DNA of 64,000 bases from Nocardia cyriacigeorgica GUH-2 (GCF_000284035.1 NC_016887.1:4402001-4466000), one strand, 5' to 3'. Shown: positions 43,652 through 53,248, counted from the stretch's first letter. Notes: generated by a model not told the origin, from the letters alone. Numbers and translations are program-made.

Positions 43652-43737
43652 CCTGCGCATTCGCCGAGTAACCGGCGAAGTTCGCAATTTTCAATCGGTG
43701 CTTGAATCACTGATTGACACATGTTCTACTCATTGCC

Positions 43738-44322
43738 ATGAGCGGAGTAGAAACCGACACCCGCGACCGGCTGCTGTCGGCCGCCGAGCGCCTGCTGCTC
43801 GAATCGGGGTATGAGCGGGTGTCCATTCGCGCGGTGTGCACCGCGGCCGGGGTGAATCCGGCCGCGGTGCACTACCACTTCGGGTCGAAACAGGCGCTGG
43901 TGGCGGCGCTGTTGCAGAGCAGGCTCGGTCCACTGTGGGAGGCGTCGCTGGACGATCTCGCCGGGCGGGCCGCCACTGTGGCCGAATGCGTCGACGCGGT
44001 GATCGACCCACTGGTCCGGCTGGCCGACGATCCGATCGGCCGGCTGCATATCCGATTGCTGGCGCGGCTGGTGCTGGGGCGCCAGGACATCGGCTGGACC
44101 GCGCGCTGGTTCACTCTCGAACCGTTCGCCGACCTGCTCCGGCAGCAGTATCCGGCGCTATCCGCGCACGAGGCCCGGTCGCGCTGGATGCTGGCGTTCG
44201 ATCTCGTTCTGGGACAGTTCGGTTCGCCACTGGCCGAGGACCGCGACCTGTCCCCGCAAGCGGTCACGACGCTGCGCGCGTTCGTGACCGCGGGCCTGTG
44301 CGCGCCGGTGGAGGCACGATGA
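43738..44322 (+). CDS. TetR-family regulator
   Basis: A 194-residue repressor. The HTH is at about residues 8-52 (RDRLLSAAERLLLESGYERV, then VCTAAGVNPAAVHYHFGSK). The stop overlaps the ATG of the next gene (ATGA), so it is coupled to an old-yellow-enzyme gene and probably controls it. The ligand domain is unassigned. Confidence 0.92.
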   Translation: MSGVETDTRDRLLSAAERLLLESGYERVSIRAVCTAAGVNPAAVHYHFGSKQALVAALLQSRLGPLWEASLDDLAGRAATVAECVDAVIDPLVRLADDPIGRLHIRLLARLVLGRQDIGWTARWFTLEPFADLLRQQYPALSAHEARSRWMLAFDLVLGQFGSPLAEDRDLSPQAVTTLRAFVTAGLCAPVEAR

Positions 44323-45497
44323 AAACGGTGTTCTCCCCCGCGCGCCTCGGCCCGATCACCTTGCGCAACCGAGTAATAAAGGCGGCGACATTCGAGGGCC
44401 GCACCCCGGACGCCCTCGTCACCGACGACTTGATCGACTACCACCGCGCACCGGCCGCGGGCGGGGTCGGGATGACGACGGTCGCCTATTGCGCCGTCTC
44501 CCCCGAAGGCCGCACCGACCGTCATCAGATCTGGATGCGGCCGGAGGCGGTGCCCGGTCTGCGCCGGCTCACCGAGGCCGTGCACGCCGAGGGCGCCGCC
44601 GTGAGCGCGCAGATCGGGCATGCGGGACCGGTGGCCAATGCCGCGTCCAACCGGCTGCCCGCGCTCGCACCGGGGCGGATGTTCAGTCCGCTCGGCATGG
44701 CGCGCACCGTGCGACCTGACGCCGCCGAATTGCAGCGGGTGGTGCGGGCGTTCGCCGACGCGGCCCACACCGCCGAGGAATCCGGATTCGACGCGGTGGA
44801 ACTGCATTTCGGGCACAACTACCTGGTCAGCTCGTTCTTCAGCCCGCTGCTCAACCGCCGCCGCGACGAATACGGCGGCAGCCTCGCCAATCGAGCGCGG
44901 CTGGCGCGTGAGGTCGCCGAGGCGGTGCGCGAGGCGGTGGGCGGCCGGATCGCGGTGCTGGCGAAACTGAATATGGACGACGGTGTGGTCGGCGGGCTAC
45001 GCATCGAGGAGAGCTTGCAGATCGGGCGCTGGCTCGAACAGGACGGCACCCTCGACGCCCTCGAGCTCACCATCGGCAGCTCCCTGCTCAACCCGATGTA
45101 CCTGTTCCACGGCGACGCCCCGCGCAAGGAGTTCGCCAAGGCCTTCCCCGGCGCGATGGGCTGGGGCATGCGCCTGGGCGGGCGGTTCTTCCTGCGCGAA
45201 TACCCCTACCGCGAGGCGTACATGCTGGATCTGGCCCGCCAGTTCCGGTACGAACTGACGATGCCGCTGGTCCTGCTCGGCGGCATCACCAGCGCCGAGA
45301 CCATGCAGCGGGCCATGGATGAGGGATTCGAGTTCGTCGCCATGGCGCGGGCGTTGCTGCGTCAGCCGGATCTGCTGCTGCGGATTCAGCAGGACGCGAA
45401 CACCCCGTCGCTGTGCACGCACTGCAACAAGTGCATGCCGTCGATCTTCAGCCGGACGACGTGTGTGCTGGCCGGGACGCTCGCTACGCCCCCGTGA
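44319..45497 (+). CDS. NADH:flavin oxidoreductase, old yellow enzyme family
   Basis: A 392-residue FMN enzyme reducing activated C=C bonds. TIM-barrel motifs are visible: start LGPITLRNRVIKAATFEG, QIGHAG, the substrate/FMN strand FDAVELHFGHNYLV, and RRRDEYGGSLANRARL. The C-terminal CTHCNKC recalls the iron-sulfur cluster ligands of the larger dienoyl-CoA reductase group, though the second domain is absent. It is coupled to a TetR gene. It ends 14 bp inside the convergent acyltransferase gene. Confidence 0.92.
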   Translation: MKTVFSPARLGPITLRNRVIKAATFEGRTPDALVTDDLIDYHRAPAAGGVGMTTVAYCAVSPEGRTDRHQIWMRPEAVPGLRRLTEAVHAEGAAVSAQIGHAGPVANAASNRLPALAPGRMFSPLGMARTVRPDAAELQRVVRAFADAAHTAEESGFDAVELHFGHNYLVSSFFSPLLNRRRDEYGGSLANRARLAREVAEAVREAVGGRIAVLAKLNMDDGVVGGLRIEESLQIGRWLEQDGTLDALELTIGSSLLNPMYLFHGDAPRKEFAKAFPGAMGWGMRLGGRFFLREYPYREAYMLDLARQFRYELTMPLVLLGGITSAETMQRAMDEGFEFVAMARALLRQPDLLLRIQQDANTPSLCTHCNKCMPSIFSRTTCVLAGTLATPP

Positions 45498-46425
45498 CAG
45501 CGTGCGGCCGCTCCGTCCGCGCGACAGCGTCCGCCAGGTGCGAACTCGCCGCCTCGAGGGCCGACCGCGCGCCATCCGACAGTTCCGGTGCGCGCATCAA
45601 CTCTTCGCAGCGACGCGCCAATTCGCGCCGGTCGGTGCCGGGCTGCTGAACCGGCTCGAGCACGACCTCGGCGACGATGCCGCGCGAGCGCAGGATGCGC
45701 CGGGCCGAGGTGGCGAAGGTGTCGTCGCCGACGAAACCGGTTGCGGTGCAGGGCTCACCGTGCGCGTCGAGGTAACGCAACCGGATCGGCTGGACGGGCG
45801 TGCCTGTGTCGACAGCGGCTTGGAACAGCGCCGGGCGCAGCTTCCCATAGGCGCGCCCACACCAGGTGGTGCCCTCCGGGAAGGCCGCGACCCGTTCGCC
45901 GGCGGCCAGGCGCTCGGCGATCTGGGCGACGACCCCCGGCAGCGCACGCAACCGTTCACGCTCGATGGGAATGATCCGCATCAGCTCGGCGAGCCGGCCG
46001 AGCATCGGCCAGTCGATCAGATCCGCGCGGGCGACGAAACTCAGCGGCTGCACGGCGGCCAGCACCACCACATCCGACCAGCCGATATGGCCGGCCACCA
46101 CCAGCACACCCGTGCCGGGCTCGGCGTACCGGGCCCGCCCGTCGGCGTCGGCACCCCGGTTGTCGATCACGCGCAGTTCGATACCGCAGCTGCGCAGGAC
46201 ACCGCGAGCGTATTCGCGCTGCAACCACTCTCGCCGGCGAGCCGGGGTGAGCACATGCGCGGCCGGATAACTGGCCAGCAGCCCGGCCAAGCGCAAGGCG
46301 CGGCCGGCGACACGGGCCGAACCGGCGGTATCGGCGGCCTGTACGCATCCCGGCCCGCACGGGCTGATCGGCATCCAGGAGTGGGTGGCGGTCGCGGGCG
46401 GGGCGTCGAACACCATGACGCTCAC
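45484..46425 (-). CDS. 1-acylglycerol-3-phosphate acyltransferase-like (PlsC; Rv3026c type)
   Basis: A 313-residue membrane-associated acyltransferase. The catalytic HX4D motif is GHIGWSD; the second and third blocks are FVARADLIDWPMLGRLAELM and AFPEGTTWCG. The GTG overlaps the GNAT stop (GTGA). In M. tuberculosis Rv3026c and Rv3027c have the same order beside iscS and etf genes. It probably acylates a lipid or amino-lipid together with the GNAT partner. Confidence 0.9.
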   Translation of the reverse strand: MSVMVFDAPPATATHSWMPISPCGPGCVQAADTAGSARVAGRALRLAGLLASYPAAHVLTPARRREWLQREYARGVLRSCGIELRVIDNRGADADGRARYAEPGTGVLVVAGHIGWSDVVVLAAVQPLSFVARADLIDWPMLGRLAELMRIIPIERERLRALPGVVAQIAERLAAGERVAAFPEGTTWCGRAYGKLRPALFQAAVDTGTPVQPIRLRYLDAHGEPCTATGFVGDDTFATSARRILRSRGIVAEVVLEPVQQPGTDRRELARRCEELMRAPELSDGARSALEAASSHLADAVARTERPHAVTGA

Positions 46426-47249
46426 CGTCCGCTGTCGAATCCGGCGGCGGCGCCCTGCAACCGCTCCAGGTATCGGGTGTTGATGGTGTCGAGGCCGAGC
46501 AGGGCGACGAAATCGGCCACCGCGAAATCGGGGTCGTGGGCGGGTTCACCGCAGATCTCCGCACCCAGCCGCAGGTAACCGCGCAGCAGCGGCGGCAGCT
46601 TGGGGCGCGCGGGCGGGGCGAGCTCGTCGAGCGACTTGCCGTCCACCACGACGGGGCGGTACGGCTCGACCCGGCGCTCGGGGTCACAGGCGTGCCGGCC
46701 GAGCAGCAGGTCGCGCACGCCGCGCACGTTCACTCCGGCCGGATCGTCCGGGTTGTCACGCATCGGCACCGACACGCACCCCATCACCCACTCGTATCCG
46801 GTGAGCTGGATGTAGTGCAGGATGCCCGCCCACATCAGCGTCAGCACCGAACCGTTGCGGTGATCGGGAACCACGCAGGCGCGGCCCATTTCGACGATCC
46901 GGTGGCCGGTGGGGTCGAGGCGGGTGAGGTCGAATTCGGTGGCGGTGTAGTAGCCGCCGGCGGCGGCGACCTTCTCCGGCGGCAGCATCCGGTAACAGCC
47001 GACGAACTGTTCGGTCAGCTCATCGCGGACCAGCAGGTGATCGCAGTGCTCATCGAACCGGTCGGCGTCCAGACCGGTTCCGTCATCGGGGATCTCGAAG
47101 CCGGGTTCGGCGGCGAAGACGTCATAACGCAGGCGCTGGGCGGCCGTGCGGTGCTCGGTGTCGGAGGAGACGACCAGTGAATACCGAGACCGTTCCACCC
47201 CGGTGTCCGTCGGTCGAGCCTGGGCTGTCAACACGGACGTAATAGTCAT
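46422..47249 (-). CDS. GNAT/OlsB-like acyltransferase (Rv3027c type)
   Basis: A 275-residue protein of the acyl-ACP-using GNAT group that includes OlsB. Conserved parts are QRLRYDVFAAEPGFEI, FDEHCDHLLVRD, VGCYRMLPP and EMGRACVV. I chose ATG 47249; an upstream in-frame start at 47336 would add 29 residues. It is coupled to the PlsC-like gene, and together they are likely to make an acylated amino-lipid. Confidence 0.85.
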   Translation of the reverse strand: MTITSVLTAQARPTDTGVERSRYSLVVSSDTEHRTAAQRLRYDVFAAEPGFEIPDDGTGLDADRFDEHCDHLLVRDELTEQFVGCYRMLPPEKVAAAGGYYTATEFDLTRLDPTGHRIVEMGRACVVPDHRNGSVLTLMWAGILHYIQLTGYEWVMGCVSVPMRDNPDDPAGVNVRGVRDLLLGRHACDPERRVEPYRPVVVDGKSLDELAPPARPKLPPLLRGYLRLGAEICGEPAHDPDFAVADFVALLGLDTINTRYLERLQGAAAGFDSGR

Positions 47250-47393
47250 ATCCGTTATGAGGCCAGCCGCAGACTGCGCCGGAGCGTCCGCCGAGTGTCG
47301 CGTGTATGCCCGTTCGGTGAACGAGACGGCCGTCACACCCGGCGTTCACCGCGGCGTCGACGCGCGTTCCCTGCGGCGTCGGCAGCACACAAC

Positions 47394-47427
47394 CGAGCGC
47401 GCTGCCCGAGGCCCGGCAGCGCGCTCG
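47394..47427 (-). terminator. Hairpin terminator downstream of ndh
   Basis: A perfect 13-bp stem, CGAGCGCGCTGCC / GGCAGCGCGCTCG, with an 8-nt loop, 20 bp past the ndh stop. Confidence 0.85.
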
Positions 47428-47447
47428 ACGCGAGGAATACAGCCTGG

Positions 47448-48752
47448 TCAGGCCGCCATTGACGGTTGCTGCTCGGCGGCGGGTCGGTCCCGGTCGATCT
47501 CGGCGAAGCCCGGGCGGCCGTTTCCGGTGAAGGCGACCAGCCAGCCCATCACCGCCATGAACCGGTTGCGGAAGCCGACCAGATAGAACAGGTGCACCGC
47601 CAGCCACATGTACCAGGCGATCAGGCCCTTGAACTTGATCTTGTCGCTGACCTTGGCGATGGCGCTGCGCCGGCGGATCACCGCCATGCTGCCCTTGTCC
47701 CAGTACTCGAACTCGGTGCCGGGCAGCTTCTTACGCCGGATGATGTCGGCGGCGTGCCTGCCCTCCTGCATGGCGACCGGCGACTGGCCCGGGTAGCCCT
47801 TCAGCGAGGTCATATCGCCGATGGCGTAGATATCGGCATAGCCGCCGACGGTCAGGTCCGGGTTGATCAGCAGCCGTCCGGCACGGTCGGTCTCGGCGCC
47901 GGTGGCCTCGGCCAGGATCTTGGTGAAACCGCTGGCCTGCACGCCGGCCGACCAGACGACGGTCTCCGCGGCGATGCGGTGTTCGACGCCCTGCTTGTCC
48001 TTGACGGTCACCTTGCCGGGCTCGATATCGGTGACGAAGGTGCCCAGCAGCACCTCCACCCCGCCCTTGGTGAGCGACTGCTTAGCGTATTCCGACAGCC
48101 CGCCACCGAACGGCGGCAGCACCTCACCGGCACCCTCGACCAGGGTGACCGACACGTCCTGGTGGTAGTAGCGCTTGGCGAGTTCGGCCAGCTGGCCGGC
48201 CACCTCGACGCCGGTGGCGCCCGCGCCGACCACGACAAAGCTGAGCAGCCGCTCCCTGGTCTCCTTGTCGGCATGCTTCGCCGCAGTGAACACATGGTCG
48301 ATCTGGGCGCGCAACCGCTTGGCATCGTCGATGGTCTTGAGCGCGAAGGTCTTCTCGGCGAAATCGTCGCGACCGAAATACGACTGGTTGGCGCCGGTGG
48401 CGGCGATCAGCGAGCCGTAGCGGATGCGGCGCGGGCCCTCGGCGGTCGCGTAGACGAGTTCGGCGGCATCGGGATCGATGGAGGTGACCTTGCCCAGCCG
48501 GACGTCGGCGCGTTCGTGCCTGCGCAGGATCGAGGCGATCGGCGGTGCGATCTCGTCGGCGGCCAGCACACCGGTCGCGACCTGGTAGAGCAGTGGCTGG
48601 AACAGATGTTCCGGCGTGCTCGAGATCAGCACATAGTTCACGTTCGATTTGGCCAACTGCTTGGCGGCGGCCAGGCCGCCGAAGCCCGATCCGACGATGA
48701 CGACTTCGGCAAACTCCGGTTCCGCGGCCCGTACCGCTTGCGTATTACGCAT
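47448..48752 (-). CDS. ndh: Type II NADH dehydrogenase
   Basis: Transfers electrons from NADH to menaquinone without pumping protons. It is 434 residues. The FAD loop is VVIVGSGFGGLAAAK, the NAD loop is VVVGAGATGVEVAG, with QPLLYQVATG and DMTSLKGYPGQSPVAMQEG. An amphipathic/hydrophobic C-terminal region (GLIAWYMWLAVHLFYLVGFR) anchors it to the membrane. ATG 48752 is used; ATG 48776 is an alternative. It diverges from a LysR gene that may regulate it. Confidence 0.95.
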   Translation of the reverse strand: MRNTQAVRAAEPEFAEVVIVGSGFGGLAAAKQLAKSNVNYVLISSTPEHLFQPLLYQVATGVLAADEIAPPIASILRRHERADVRLGKVTSIDPDAAELVYATAEGPRRIRYGSLIAATGANQSYFGRDDFAEKTFALKTIDDAKRLRAQIDHVFTAAKHADKETRERLLSFVVVGAGATGVEVAGQLAELAKRYYHQDVSVTLVEGAGEVLPPFGGGLSEYAKQSLTKGGVEVLLGTFVTDIEPGKVTVKDKQGVEHRIAAETVVWSAGVQASGFTKILAEATGAETDRAGRLLINPDLTVGGYADIYAIGDMTSLKGYPGQSPVAMQEGRHAADIIRRKKLPGTEFEYWDKGSMAVIRRRSAIAKVSDKIKFKGLIAWYMWLAVHLFYLVGFRNRFMAVMGWLVAFTGNGRPGFAEIDRDRPAAEQQPSMAA

Positions 48753-48885
48753 CCTCACAACACCCCTGTTGATCATGACAGCCTGTTCATCATGAAGAAC
48801 CGTTATCAGGACCCGAGATATTTCAGCCGTCAGGGCGCATAATTCAGATGACTCTTATCTGCATCACTAATTAATGGAGGTAACG

Positions 48886-49743
48886 GTGGAGCTGCGCCAG
48901 CTCACCTACTTCGTCGCGGTGTGCGAGGAGCTCAGCTTCAGCAGGGCCGCGACCCGCTGCTTCATCTCGCAGTCGGCGATCAGTCATCAGATCGCCCGGC
49001 TCGAGCACGACCTCGGCGTCCAGCTCTTCGAGCGGTCCACCCGATCGGTGGTGCCGACCGACGCGAGCACCAGACTACTTCCGCTGGCCAAGCAAATGCT
49101 CAGTCTGGAGTCTGCCATCCGCGCCGCGGTCCGCACCTCCCGGCCGCGGATCCGGCTGGCGGCGAACATGTCGTTCGCGACCCGCTCGCTGTCGGCCATC
49201 GCCGGCGCCCGCGACGCGCATCCCGGCGCCGAGATCGAGTTCGTGATCAAACCCTTCCGCCAGCGTATCGCCGCGGTCGCCGACGGTGACTGTGACCTCG
49301 CGCTGATCCGCGGCAGCGTGGATCAGCCGGGGCTGACGGTCGAGCAGCTGTGGGTGGAGGATCTGATGATCGCCACCGCCACCTCCCATCCACTGGCCGG
49401 GCGCACCGATGTGACGTTGACCGACCTCAGCGCCTATCCACTGCTGCTGCCACCGGAGTCCGAGCAGGTCCTGCTGCACAATGTGGTGCGCGCGGCCTTC
49501 GCCGATCAGCCCGCCGGCCCCACCTACGGCCCGCCCATCCCGCCGGACCATACGGCCACCATGGAGCTGATCAATCATCCGGACGCGTGGACGATCCTGT
49601 ACGCCAACAGCCCGACCGAAGGCATCGCCACCTTGGAGTTGGCTGGTCATCCGTTGCGCGTGCCGGTATCGGCCGTGTTGCGCACGGGTGCGCGGCGGTC
49701 GCCGATCCTGACGACGCTGCTGGCGGCCCTGCACTGCGCGTGA
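48886..49743 (+). CDS. LysR-family regulator
   Basis: A 285-residue regulator. The N-terminal HTH is at about residues 1-60 (ELRQLTYFVAVCEELSFSRA, SQSAISHQIARLEHDLGVQL). A periplasmic-binding-like effector domain follows. GTG 48886 has GGAGGT 4-5 nt upstream, so an ATG at 48874 is less likely. The gene divergent from it, ndh, is the natural target. Confidence 0.92.
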   Translation: MELRQLTYFVAVCEELSFSRAATRCFISQSAISHQIARLEHDLGVQLFERSTRSVVPTDASTRLLPLAKQMLSLESAIRAAVRTSRPRIRLAANMSFATRSLSAIAGARDAHPGAEIEFVIKPFRQRIAAVADGDCDLALIRGSVDQPGLTVEQLWVEDLMIATATSHPLAGRTDVTLTDLSAYPLLLPPESEQVLLHNVVRAAFADQPAGPTYGPPIPPDHTATMELINHPDAWTILYANSPTEGIATLELAGHPLRVPVSAVLRTGARRSPILTTLLAALHCA

Positions 49744-49750
49744 GGCGCGA

Positions 49751-50680
49751 TCAGGACAGGGCTTGCGCGACCGCGAGATCGCGCGCGAGTTCAAGGTCGT
49801 CGTCCTCGACCGACCAGACGACCTGCTCCACCGCACGCATGAACGCCCAGCCGCGGGCTCGTTCGGAATCCACCCCCAGCGCGTCGGCGGTCACGGCCAC
49901 CATCCGGCGCGCATCGTCCGCATCCGGCCTGCTCTGCACCTGTTTGACGATCAGGAACCCGGCGTCGAAGGCCGCCTCACCCAGGTACGGTTTCGGGTCG
50001 ATCACCAGCCACGGTTCGCGTTCGGCGGCAACGATATTGCCCAGATGGGTGTCCCGGTTGACGATCAGCAGCGGGCCGTCGGGTACGGCGAGTTCGGTGC
50101 ACCAGCGGCGGGCCTGATCGAGCAGCGGCGCGGGGATCGCGGAGGTGATCTCCGGGTCTTCGGGCCATTGTGCCCATTCGGCCACCAAGTCGGCGGTCGA
50201 CGGCGGCGCCGGATATCCGGGCGGCAGCTCGCCGGGTTTGCGGCGCAGACGCCGATACAACTCGGCGGCGATCAGCACCTTCCCCGCGTTCTCGGGCTCC
50301 CCTTCCAGCGGTGGACTCGGCTGACGCAGCAGCGGTTCACCCGGCCGCGCCCACTCGAGCAACATGGCACCGCTGCCGGGATCGAAGTCGTAGAGCCGGA
50401 TGGCGCCGTCACCGGCGTAGCAGTGCAGGCCGGCGGGCTCACCGGCGTTCTCCTCGTCGACGAAGGGAACCTTCAGCACGGCGACGGAATCATCGTGGCT
50501 GCGCACCGGTGCGACGAACGAATGGGTGCCGCCGCCGAAGGGTGCGCCGATCAGCTCGAGGTCCCAGTCGCGGCAGCGGGCTGTCACGAGTTCCGGCAGG
50601 GCCGCAAGCCAGCGCTCGCCCTCCTCGTCGAAGAAGTCGCGGATCGATTCGGCCACGTCCGGCGGCAGTGCGATCGTCAC
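49751..50680 (-). CDS. APH(6)-like phosphotransferase with an altered catalytic loop
   Basis: A 309-residue protein of the aminoglycoside/hydroxyurea phosphotransferase family. The N-lobe strand VAVLKVPFVDEE carries the ATP lysine. The catalytic loop reads IVNRDTHLGNIV where the family usually has HGDLHxxN; the His is Asn here, but the Asp and the later Asn are kept. The metal Asp is in VIDPKPYLGE. It may be a small-molecule kinase rather than a drug-resistance enzyme. It converges on the LysR gene. Confidence 0.82.
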   Translation of the reverse strand: MTIALPPDVAESIRDFFDEEGERWLAALPELVTARCRDWDLELIGAPFGGGTHSFVAPVRSHDDSVAVLKVPFVDEENAGEPAGLHCYAGDGAIRLYDFDPGSGAMLLEWARPGEPLLRQPSPPLEGEPENAGKVLIAAELYRRLRRKPGELPPGYPAPPSTADLVAEWAQWPEDPEITSAIPAPLLDQARRWCTELAVPDGPLLIVNRDTHLGNIVAAEREPWLVIDPKPYLGEAAFDAGFLIVKQVQSRPDADDARRMVAVTADALGVDSERARGWAFMRAVEQVVWSVEDDDLELARDLAVAQALS

Positions 50681-50924
50681 GCTGCCAGCCTGGGGTGCGG
50701 CTGCGCGTCAGGCAAGCGAATTCCGCGCGGCGAGTTCGGCACGGACGCCGGCGTCGCCTCGTAGACCTCGGCGTTCGGTGCGGCCCGGACGATGCCGCGC
50801 ACCGTTACCGGCCGGCCGATATCGTCGACACTGACGCTGATGAAGACCTGACGCGGACAGGTCGCCGCTCAGCGCCCGGGGATCGCGCTGGTCAGCGGTA
50901 TCGAGTCGCCGCTCGGCGCGACCG

Positions 50925-50972
50925 GTGCTCAGCGCCAGCAGTGCCCAGCGCCAGCAGTACTCAGCGCCAGCG
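50925..50972. repeat. 16-bp tandem repeat, three copies
   Basis: Three copies of GTGCTCAGCGCCAGCA with one to three changes. The last copy covers the stop codon and last codons of the kinase gene. Confidence 0.85.
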
Positions 50973-52427
50973 GGTGGCCGCGCGCTGAGCGACCCGATAG
51001 GCGATCCACCGTTTGGTGGACGGGGATGTCGCACAGATCAGCGCGGTGCCCACGACGACCAAGAGCGGGAAGTAAGCGAGGAGCGCGAGCCAGACTCCCG
51101 TGACGGCGATGGCAATGCACACGATGATGCCGAGCAGGGTCGCGATTGCCGAACAGATGATCGTCAGGATCCGGCCCACGGGTCTGCCTGCGAGCAGGAG
51201 CAGACCGGCGCCATTCCACAACAGGGCCACGATGGTCACCAGGCCGAGTGGCAGCAGGTTTTCCTGCAACAGATGCTCGCGCCCGTCGCCGAGCGCCTTC
51301 ACGGTTTCCACCACGCCCAGGACGAAGATGCCCGCCGCGAGCACACCGAACAGCTGCGTGATGATTCCGGCGGTGAGCGCGGTCTTCATCGGGGGCTTCG
51401 GACCGTACGCCGGATTCCACGCCGCCGGACCATAGCCGGGCGCGGCAAACCGTCGGCCGGGACCGGGCATCGGGGCGCCGCGGTGCGGCGGCCACGCGGC
51501 AGGCGGCGCGGCGACATGTGCCCCGCCGTCCGGTCCGACCGACCCGGCCTGCACGATCGTCGGCGACGATGCCAGCACCGGCATCGCCACATGCCTACCC
51601 TCGAGCGCATCCCGCATCGCGGCGGCGAATTCCCCACAGCTGCCGAATCGTTCGTCGCGGCGCTTGGCCATCGCGCGGCCGAGCACGGCGTCGACTCCCG
51701 GCGGCAGATCCTTACGGAAGTCGGTGAGTCGCGGCACGGGCTGGGAGATGTGGCCCATCACCACCTGACCCGGATTGGTCGAGGCATACGGCGATTGCCC
51801 GGCCAGGACCGCGAACAGGGTACAGGCCAGCGAGTATTGATCGCTGCGCGCGTCGACCACTTCACCGGAGAGCTGCTCGGGCGAGCCGAAAGCGATGGTG
51901 GCGGTGAAGGTTCCGGTGGCGGTGAGTTTGGTGTTGGCGTCGGTGAGCCGGGCGATACCGAAATCGGTGAGCACCGCGTGCGCTTCCCGATTGGCGTCGG
52001 CCTCGGCGAAGAGAATGTTGGCGGGCTTGATATCGCGGTGCAGCACACCCTGCCCGTGCGCGTAGTCCAGCGCGGCCGCCGTCTCGCCGATCAGCCGCAC
52101 CGCCTCGATGGCCGGATGCGCGCGACCGTCCCAGGACGCCGCGTCGGTGCCGCGAATGTATTGCATGGCGATCCACAGGTGCCCGTCGTCGGCGCCGCGA
52201 TCGTAGACGCCGACGATCCCCGGATGATCCAGCCGCGCAACCACATCGGCCTCGAGCTCGAACCGCCGCGTCAGCTCCGGATCCTCCGAGACCTGCCGAT
52301 TCAGCAGTTTCAACGCCACACTGCGCGGCAACCGCGGATGCCGGGCCAGATACACCGTGCCCATGCCACCCTGCCCCAGCACACCTTCGAGCTGATACCC
52401 GGCGAAGGTCGTACCCACCCCCAGCAC
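50961..52427 (-). CDS. Membrane Ser/Thr protein kinase (PknB type)
   Basis: A 488-residue kinase. The kinase domain (about residues 10-265) has the glycine loop LGQGGMGTVYLA, lysine in VALKLL, the catalytic loop HRDIKPANILF and DFGIARL. A Pro/Gly-rich linker leads to about four hydrophobic segments at the C-terminus (from about residue 350), an unusual multi-pass tail where many PknB-like kinases have one helix. There are no PASTA repeats. Its substrates are unknown. Confidence 0.93.
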   Translation of the reverse strand: MLGVGTTFAGYQLEGVLGQGGMGTVYLARHPRLPRSVALKLLNRQVSEDPELTRRFELEADVVARLDHPGIVGVYDRGADDGHLWIAMQYIRGTDAASWDGRAHPAIEAVRLIGETAAALDYAHGQGVLHRDIKPANILFAEADANREAHAVLTDFGIARLTDANTKLTATGTFTATIAFGSPEQLSGEVVDARSDQYSLACTLFAVLAGQSPYASTNPGQVVMGHISQPVPRLTDFRKDLPPGVDAVLGRAMAKRRDERFGSCGEFAAAMRDALEGRHVAMPVLASSPTIVQAGSVGPDGGAHVAAPPAAWPPHRGAPMPGPGRRFAAPGYGPAAWNPAYGPKPPMKTALTAGIITQLFGVLAAGIFVLGVVETVKALGDGREHLLQENLLPLGLVTIVALLWNGAGLLLLAGRPVGRILTIICSAIATLLGIIVCIAIAVTGVWLALLAYFPLLVVVGTALICATSPSTKRWIAYRVAQRAATRWR

Positions 52428-52497
52428 GCCTGCTCCTTCCGATCGCGGTCGAACACCGCGACGCTACCGGACAGACTGATCCGCCCGGGGTTCAACC

Positions 52498-53157
52498 TCA
52501 GAAGACCAGCGCCGACCACGCGATCTCGATCGCGAATGGGTACGGGAACGACACCCCGAGCGCGGAATCCGGCGACCATTCACCCGCCAGAAGATAGTTG
52601 GACGACCGGAGTGGGCGGACACCCGGCGGCAGCTCCGCATAACCGATCTCGAGGATGTACACGCGGATCGCACCGATACCGGTGAGGTCGGACTTCAGCT
52701 CGACTTCCCAATACGAGGGGATACCCGCACTCGCGTACCGAGCCTTCTTCGCTTCGACTTCTCCCGGCGTGTTCGATGGGGACAACACTTCGCCGACCAG
52801 AACCGTATCGGCGGCGCGGACATCGGCGCCCGGAGGGAGGCAGCGGTGGACGAGGAAGTCGGGGGTGACGAAGTCGGATTTTCCGGTGTGCCCGAAGAAT
52901 ACGTTGGTCTCGAGGTTCACTCGCCAGCATCGCTCGGAGTGCGAGGCCATATCCGCCCGCGCGCCCTGTTCGATCTCGTGGGTGAGCCGCCGCATTGCCA
53001 GCTGGTGTTCACCCGGACCGCGCCGCACCCACACCACACGCCGATCCCACAGCTCGATCTGCGCGGCAATCTCTTCTGGCAGCTTTTCCAGCTCTTCCCA
53101 GCTCATGGAGTCGGGCAGATCAGGACGCTCGTCGCTCGAAGCAATCGGCATGGCCAT
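52498..53157 (-). CDS. Uma2-family (DUF820) nuclease-like protein
   Basis: A 219-residue protein with the PD-(D/E)xK-type core: VTPDFLVH, then VGEVLSPSNTPGEVEAKKAR and YASAGIPSYWEVE. This family is abundant in actinobacteria and cyanobacteria; its biological role is unsettled. ATG 53157 is used; 53181 and 53151 are alternatives. It stands between the kinase and etfA, both on the same strand, but a terminator separates it from etfA. Confidence 0.85.
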   Translation of the reverse strand: MAMPIASSDERPDLPDSMSWEELEKLPEEIAAQIELWDRRVVWVRRGPGEHQLAMRRLTHEIEQGARADMASHSERCWRVNLETNVFFGHTGKSDFVTPDFLVHRCLPPGADVRAADTVLVGEVLSPSNTPGEVEAKKARYASAGIPSYWEVELKSDLTGIGAIRVYILEIGYAELPPGVRPLRSSNYLLAGEWSPDSALGVSFPYPFAIEIAWSALVF

Positions 53158-53191
53158 GCGAGCATGATAGCTCGCTGGCATCGAAGAGATC

Positions 53192-53223
53192 TGTGGCCTC
53201 GACCGATGACGGTCGAGGCCACA
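53192..53223 (-). terminator. Hairpin terminator of etfBA
   Basis: A perfect 13-bp stem, TGTGGCCTCGACC / GGTCGAGGCCACA, with a 6-nt loop, 26 bp past the etfA stop. Confidence 0.88.
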
Positions 53224-53248
53224 GATTCGCCATTCAACGCACCAGGGT

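Noticed and set aside
50925..52685. 586-codon plus-strand frame opposite the kinase
   Set aside because: It is antisense to a kinase with all catalytic motifs and has no domain signature of its own.
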